The notes under the pieces are model-generated. The model had not been told where the DNA came from, did not search any database, and worked only from the letters and a program-made list of their open reading frames with translations. Positions 39,160 to 41,588 of a stretch of DNA of 41,588 nt are shown piece by piece. Location of the stretch: NCBI GenBank assembly GCA_002509745.1, contig DAWK01000187.1, positions 1 to 41,588 of the forward strand, in the 5' to 3' direction. Position 1 is the stretch's first letter. The number at the start of each line of letters is the position of its first letter. This DNA is from Methanobacteriaceae archaeon UBA349. Lineage in GTDB: Archaea; Methanobacteriota; Methanobacteria; Methanobacteriales; Methanobacteriaceae. A program made the translations under genes and the position numbers.

Positions 39160-39231
39160 ATAACTATATTTCATATAAATCAGATTTAAGGAATTGAATA
39201 AGTATGTATTCCTTCAAAACAGGTGATTATT

Positions 39232-40362
39232 ATGGCTAACTTAAAGGATATCTTCGATAAAATTGGTGGTTTCACTATTGATTCCAGTAAAAAAGTTGGA
39301 GAAGGGGTTCAAATTCCTGTAAATAAATTGGGGGGAATAAACAATAAAATTGGTGGTGTTAGAACTAGTATGGGTGGTGTTAGAACTGGTTTGGGTTCAA
39401 AATCTGATTCAAAATCTGAAAAAACAGATAAAGATGATAAAACGCCCAAATACAAATTTAAACCAAGTGATACGTCTTCTAAAATCATTAAACGGATGAA
39501 AATGAGCCCTGAGGAAATTGATGTATTTAAAGGACTTATAGAATCTGATAAAGTCGATAAAAAATCACCTAAAGAAGATAAAATAAAAAGTGAATCTTTT
39601 CAAAAGGCTTCACTGGAAGAACTCCTTAAAGAAGAGGAAAAGGAAGGCCTAGATCCTAAGTTAATTATTGGCCTTGGATTGACTTCTGGATTAATTGTAA
39701 TGGGAGTCATGATATTTCTTGGTTTTGGAATAGAGATTGGACTTGCACTTATGTTAGTTATTTTTTTAATGGCTATGGTGCTAATTTTCTTACCCAATCT
39801 TAAAAAAGGAGGACGTTCTGCAGAAGCTTCTAGAGAATTACCCTATGCCTTAAGACAAATGGCCACTGAATTGAGGGCAGGCTTGGGACTTCATGATAGT
39901 ATGCGTTCAGTTGCTATGTCTGGGTATGGGCCGTTATCTGAAGAATTTGCAAGAACTTTGGAAGAAATAAAATATGGGGAAACCACGGAAAATGCTCTAA
40001 TGGATATGAGTGAAAGAGTTGGCTCTGATGGGATGAAAAGGGCTATTTATCAGATAACTCGAACTTTAAGCAGTGGTGGGGATTTGGCCAAAACTTTAAA
40101 CGTTATTGCTGATGACATTGCCTATGAAATGAGAATGAAATTAAAGGACTATGCTCAAAAACTAAACTCATTCACCATGATCTACATGTTTGTGGCTATT
40201 TTAGGTCCAGTTATACTTATGATCATGCTGCTGGCAGCATCTACAGTAATGGGAGGGGAGCTTTTCCCACCAATTGTTTTGATTATCTTGTATCTGTTCT
40301 TTTTCCCTTTGATTGTAGGATTCATGGCCTTTATGATAAAAAGATTAGAGCCTAAACTTTAA
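39232..40362 (+). CDS. Type II secretion F-family (TadC/FlaJ-like) membrane protein
   Basis: 376 residues from the ATG at 39232, chosen because AGGTGAT lies five bases before it. The N-terminal ~135 residues are soluble and charged, with short GGVRT repeats (~43-60). Then two membrane helices (~145-190), a cytoplasmic T2SSF domain ([57 protein letters not shown]) and two C-terminal helices (~315-372). It forms the platform on which the upstream ATPase acts. Only one T2SSF domain is present, whereas many archaeal FlaJ-type proteins have two. Co-transcribed with the ATPase. Confidence 0.88.
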   Translation: MANLKDIFDKIGGFTIDSSKKVGEGVQIPVNKLGGINNKIGGVRTSMGGVRTGLGSKSDSKSEKTDKDDKTPKYKFKPSDTSSKIIKRMKMSPEEIDVFKGLIESDKVDKKSPKEDKIKSESFQKASLEELLKEEEKEGLDPKLIIGLGLTSGLIVMGVMIFLGFGIEIGLALMLVIFLMAMVLIFLPNLKKGGRSAEASRELPYALRQMATELRAGLGLHDSMRSVAMSGYGPLSEEFARTLEEIKYGETTENALMDMSERVGSDGMKRAIYQITRTLSSGGDLAKTLNVIADDIAYEMRMKLKDYAQKLNSFTMIYMFVAILGPVILMIMLLAASTVMGGELFPPIVLIILYLFFFPLIVGFMAFMIKRLEPKL

Positions 40363-40395
40363 ATCAAAAAATATTATTTTTTTTCTTCAAACACA

Positions 40396-40563
40396 TTAGT
40401 AATATATGCTCTTGTTCATCACAGGCATATGTAAAACTGGCATTTTCCCGGCTTTACTAAATGAAGTAATATGATTAATTATCTGCTTATGACGTTCTGA
40501 AAGACCATTAAAATTATAAAAGGGCTGATTTTTTAGTAAAATTAGAAAAAAAAGACGGATGCC
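40396..40563 (-). pseudogene. Remnant of an unidentified protein C-terminus
   Basis: On the minus strand the frame is open for 55 codons from 40563 to TAA at 40396-40398, with no start codon; a stop (TAG at 40564-40566) closes it upstream, two codons after an ATG at 40572. The sequence is plainly protein-like: KNQPFYNFNGLSERHKQI, then HITSFSKAGKMPVLHMPVMN. If the TAG is a mutation, ATG at 40572 would be an N-terminus of ~58 residues, but that is short and has no ribosome site. I do not recognise the family. Lies between two convergent genes. Confidence 0.4.
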
Positions 40564-40642
40564 CTATTGCATTTTTGATATTATTATTACTATGAATGTA
40601 ACTATATTTAGTTTCGAATAAATCGTATTAGAATTCAAATCA

Positions 40643-41473
40643 CTACTTAATATATGCTCCTACCAATCCTATTTGAGGAAAGATAAATACTGACAAAAAC
40701 TGCAGAATTACCACCAGCAGCAGAGTGGTTGCTACAAAGAGATATTCTGGCTTGCCAATTTTTTTATTTAAACTAGAGTATAATTGTGATTTATCTGAGT
40801 ATCCCCGACTTAACATACTTAAATAAATGCTTTCGCCTCGTTCATAGGATCTTAAAAACATCATCATAATGGTGAAACCCAGCTGTTTTAATCTCCAACT
40901 GTAACTGGTTTTTTTATTAAAAATATCGAAGTTTCGTGAGGTTTGAGCATTGGTAATCTTTTTTAACTCATCATAAAATAGGAATATAAATCTTATCATG
41001 AGACTTAATATCATGGAAAAGTCTCGGGGCATCCCTAATTTTCGGAATGAATGAACAACTTCTTGCATAGGGCTTATAGAAGATAATAATATGATTGATG
41101 TTAAAGTCACAATAATTCGAGAAAAAAGCAAGGCTGCGAACATCAAACCTTGATAAGTGATATTAATTCCAAAAGGTAATATGTATATAACCTCTCCTGG
41201 GCGTATAAATGGCTGAAAAGCTATGATAAAAATACTAAATGGGAGAAGTATCAAAATTCTTTTAAAAGCTGCTTTGAATGAGATTTTTGATAGATAAATT
41301 AATAATAATAAATAAGCTTCCAAAGCTACTAAAACTATAATTTGGGTACTAAAAACTGTATAAACTATTATAAGTGTTAATAATATTAGTTTAATTCGTC
41401 CATCCAGTGAATGAAGGATGCTTTCTTTCATTGATTCTCTTTCAATTAGATAAATTGAATCAGCTATTCCCAT
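40643..41473 (-). CDS. cbiQ: ECF transporter T component CbiQ-like (cobalt/nickel uptake)
   Basis: 276 residues, five to six membrane helices (about 27-50, 52-70, 105-130, 240-262 and others). The CbiQ/EcfT hallmark cytoplasmic helices contain Ala-Arg-Gly-like motifs; here SRNFD and MLSRGYSDK (the second is the conserved S-R-G motif that docks on the ATPase), and the N-terminal HSLDGRIKLILLT is typical. With CbiM and CbiO it imports cobalt or nickel, both needed for methanogenesis. GGAG precedes the ATG. CbiM/CbiN would be expected upstream, beyond the right edge of the window, and cbiO is not downstream here (a decayed frame is). Confidence 0.87.
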   Translation of the reverse strand: MGIADSIYLIERESMKESILHSLDGRIKLILLTLIIVYTVFSTQIIVLVALEAYLLLLIYLSKISFKAAFKRILILLPFSIFIIAFQPFIRPGEVIYILPFGINITYQGLMFAALLFSRIIVTLTSIILLSSISPMQEVVHSFRKLGMPRDFSMILSLMIRFIFLFYDELKKITNAQTSRNFDIFNKKTSYSWRLKQLGFTIMMMFLRSYERGESIYLSMLSRGYSDKSQLYSSLNKKIGKPEYLFVATTLLLVVILQFLSVFIFPQIGLVGAYIK

Positions 41474-41528
41474 TTTTTGTCTCCAAATTATATATAAATA
41501 AATTAGTAATAATTTATTTAATTTAATG

Positions 41529-41548
41529 GATAGGGATTACTCCCTATC
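41529..41548. promoter_or_regulatory. Perfect 8-bp stem-loop upstream of cbiQ
   Basis: GATAGGGA / TCCCTATC with a 4-base loop, about 55 bases before the cbiQ ATG (minus strand). G+C-rich within an AT-rich gap. It may be a metal-regulator operator, a leader structure, or the end of the next gene upstream. Confidence 0.5.
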
Positions 41549-41588
41549 AATTATTTGTTTTATTTATTTAACCTTTTTCTTTTTTTAA

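Overview
This is a stretch of an AT-rich archaeal chromosome from a hydrogenotrophic methanogen, most likely a Methanobacteriales member (Methanobacterium or a close relative). The evidence is coenzyme M (ComA) and methanofuran (MfnE) biosynthesis genes, a methanogenesis-marker-16 (DUF39 plus ferredoxin) protein, a coenzyme F420 ligase-like gene, a 68-residue archaeal histone, TFE, Spt5, ribosomal protein P0 and L12 with archaeal acidic tails, FBP aldolase/phosphatase, RadB, ABCE1/Rli1 and an archaeal AlaRS. From memory, and not checked, the gene order from tfe to aEF-1beta resembles one segment of the Methanothermobacter chromosome. Most of the window is therefore conserved core.

Layout. 1-8970: a GC-rich partial frame at the very left edge, then a minus-strand block: a short ArcS-like protein, an FMN glutamate-synthase-type protein with a Cys-rich N-terminus, a rubredoxin-ThDP enzyme fusion, an HD protein, TFE, an F420-ligase-like protein, a small Fe-S protein and ComA. 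9299-18519: plus-strand information-processing block: a pyruvate-kinase C-terminal-like protein, ftsZ, secE, spt5, the L11-L1-P0-L12 ribosomal genes and alaS. 18546-20900: a small accessory patch with two paralogous four-helix membrane proteins, a frameshifted possible third copy, a gene remnant, strong inverted repeats and a 55-residue membrane protein. 21066-29960: marker 16, thiI, fbp, a minus-strand trio (CDP-alcohol phosphotransferase, DUF357, DUF434), sua5/tsaC, radB and an aminotransferase. 30180-36094: minus-strand rli1 and histone, then plus-strand pth2, mfnE plus a zinc-ribbon gene, aEF-1beta and a TctA-like membrane protein. 36213-41588: a zinc-motif methyltransferase (minus), a type II/IV secretion ATPase with its membrane partner (plus), a decayed minus-strand reading frame, and CbiQ (minus).

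How the genes work together. spt5-rpl11-rpl1-rplP0-rpl12 makes the ribosomal stalk and a transcription elongation factor, with secE and ftsZ just upstream; the L11-L1 spacer holds two strong inverted repeats that may regulate L1. aEF-1beta, pth2, rli1, alaS, thiI and sua5 add translation and tRNA modification. comA, mfnE and marker 16 supply methanogenic cofactor and sulfur chemistry; fbp feeds gluconeogenesis.

I found no tRNA, rRNA, CRISPR array, insertion sequence or prophage. No clearly new multi-gene system is visible; the most interesting items are the rubredoxin-ThDP fusion beside the glutamate-synthase-like gene, the structured ribosomal-operon leaders, the accessory patch and several decayed reading frames.
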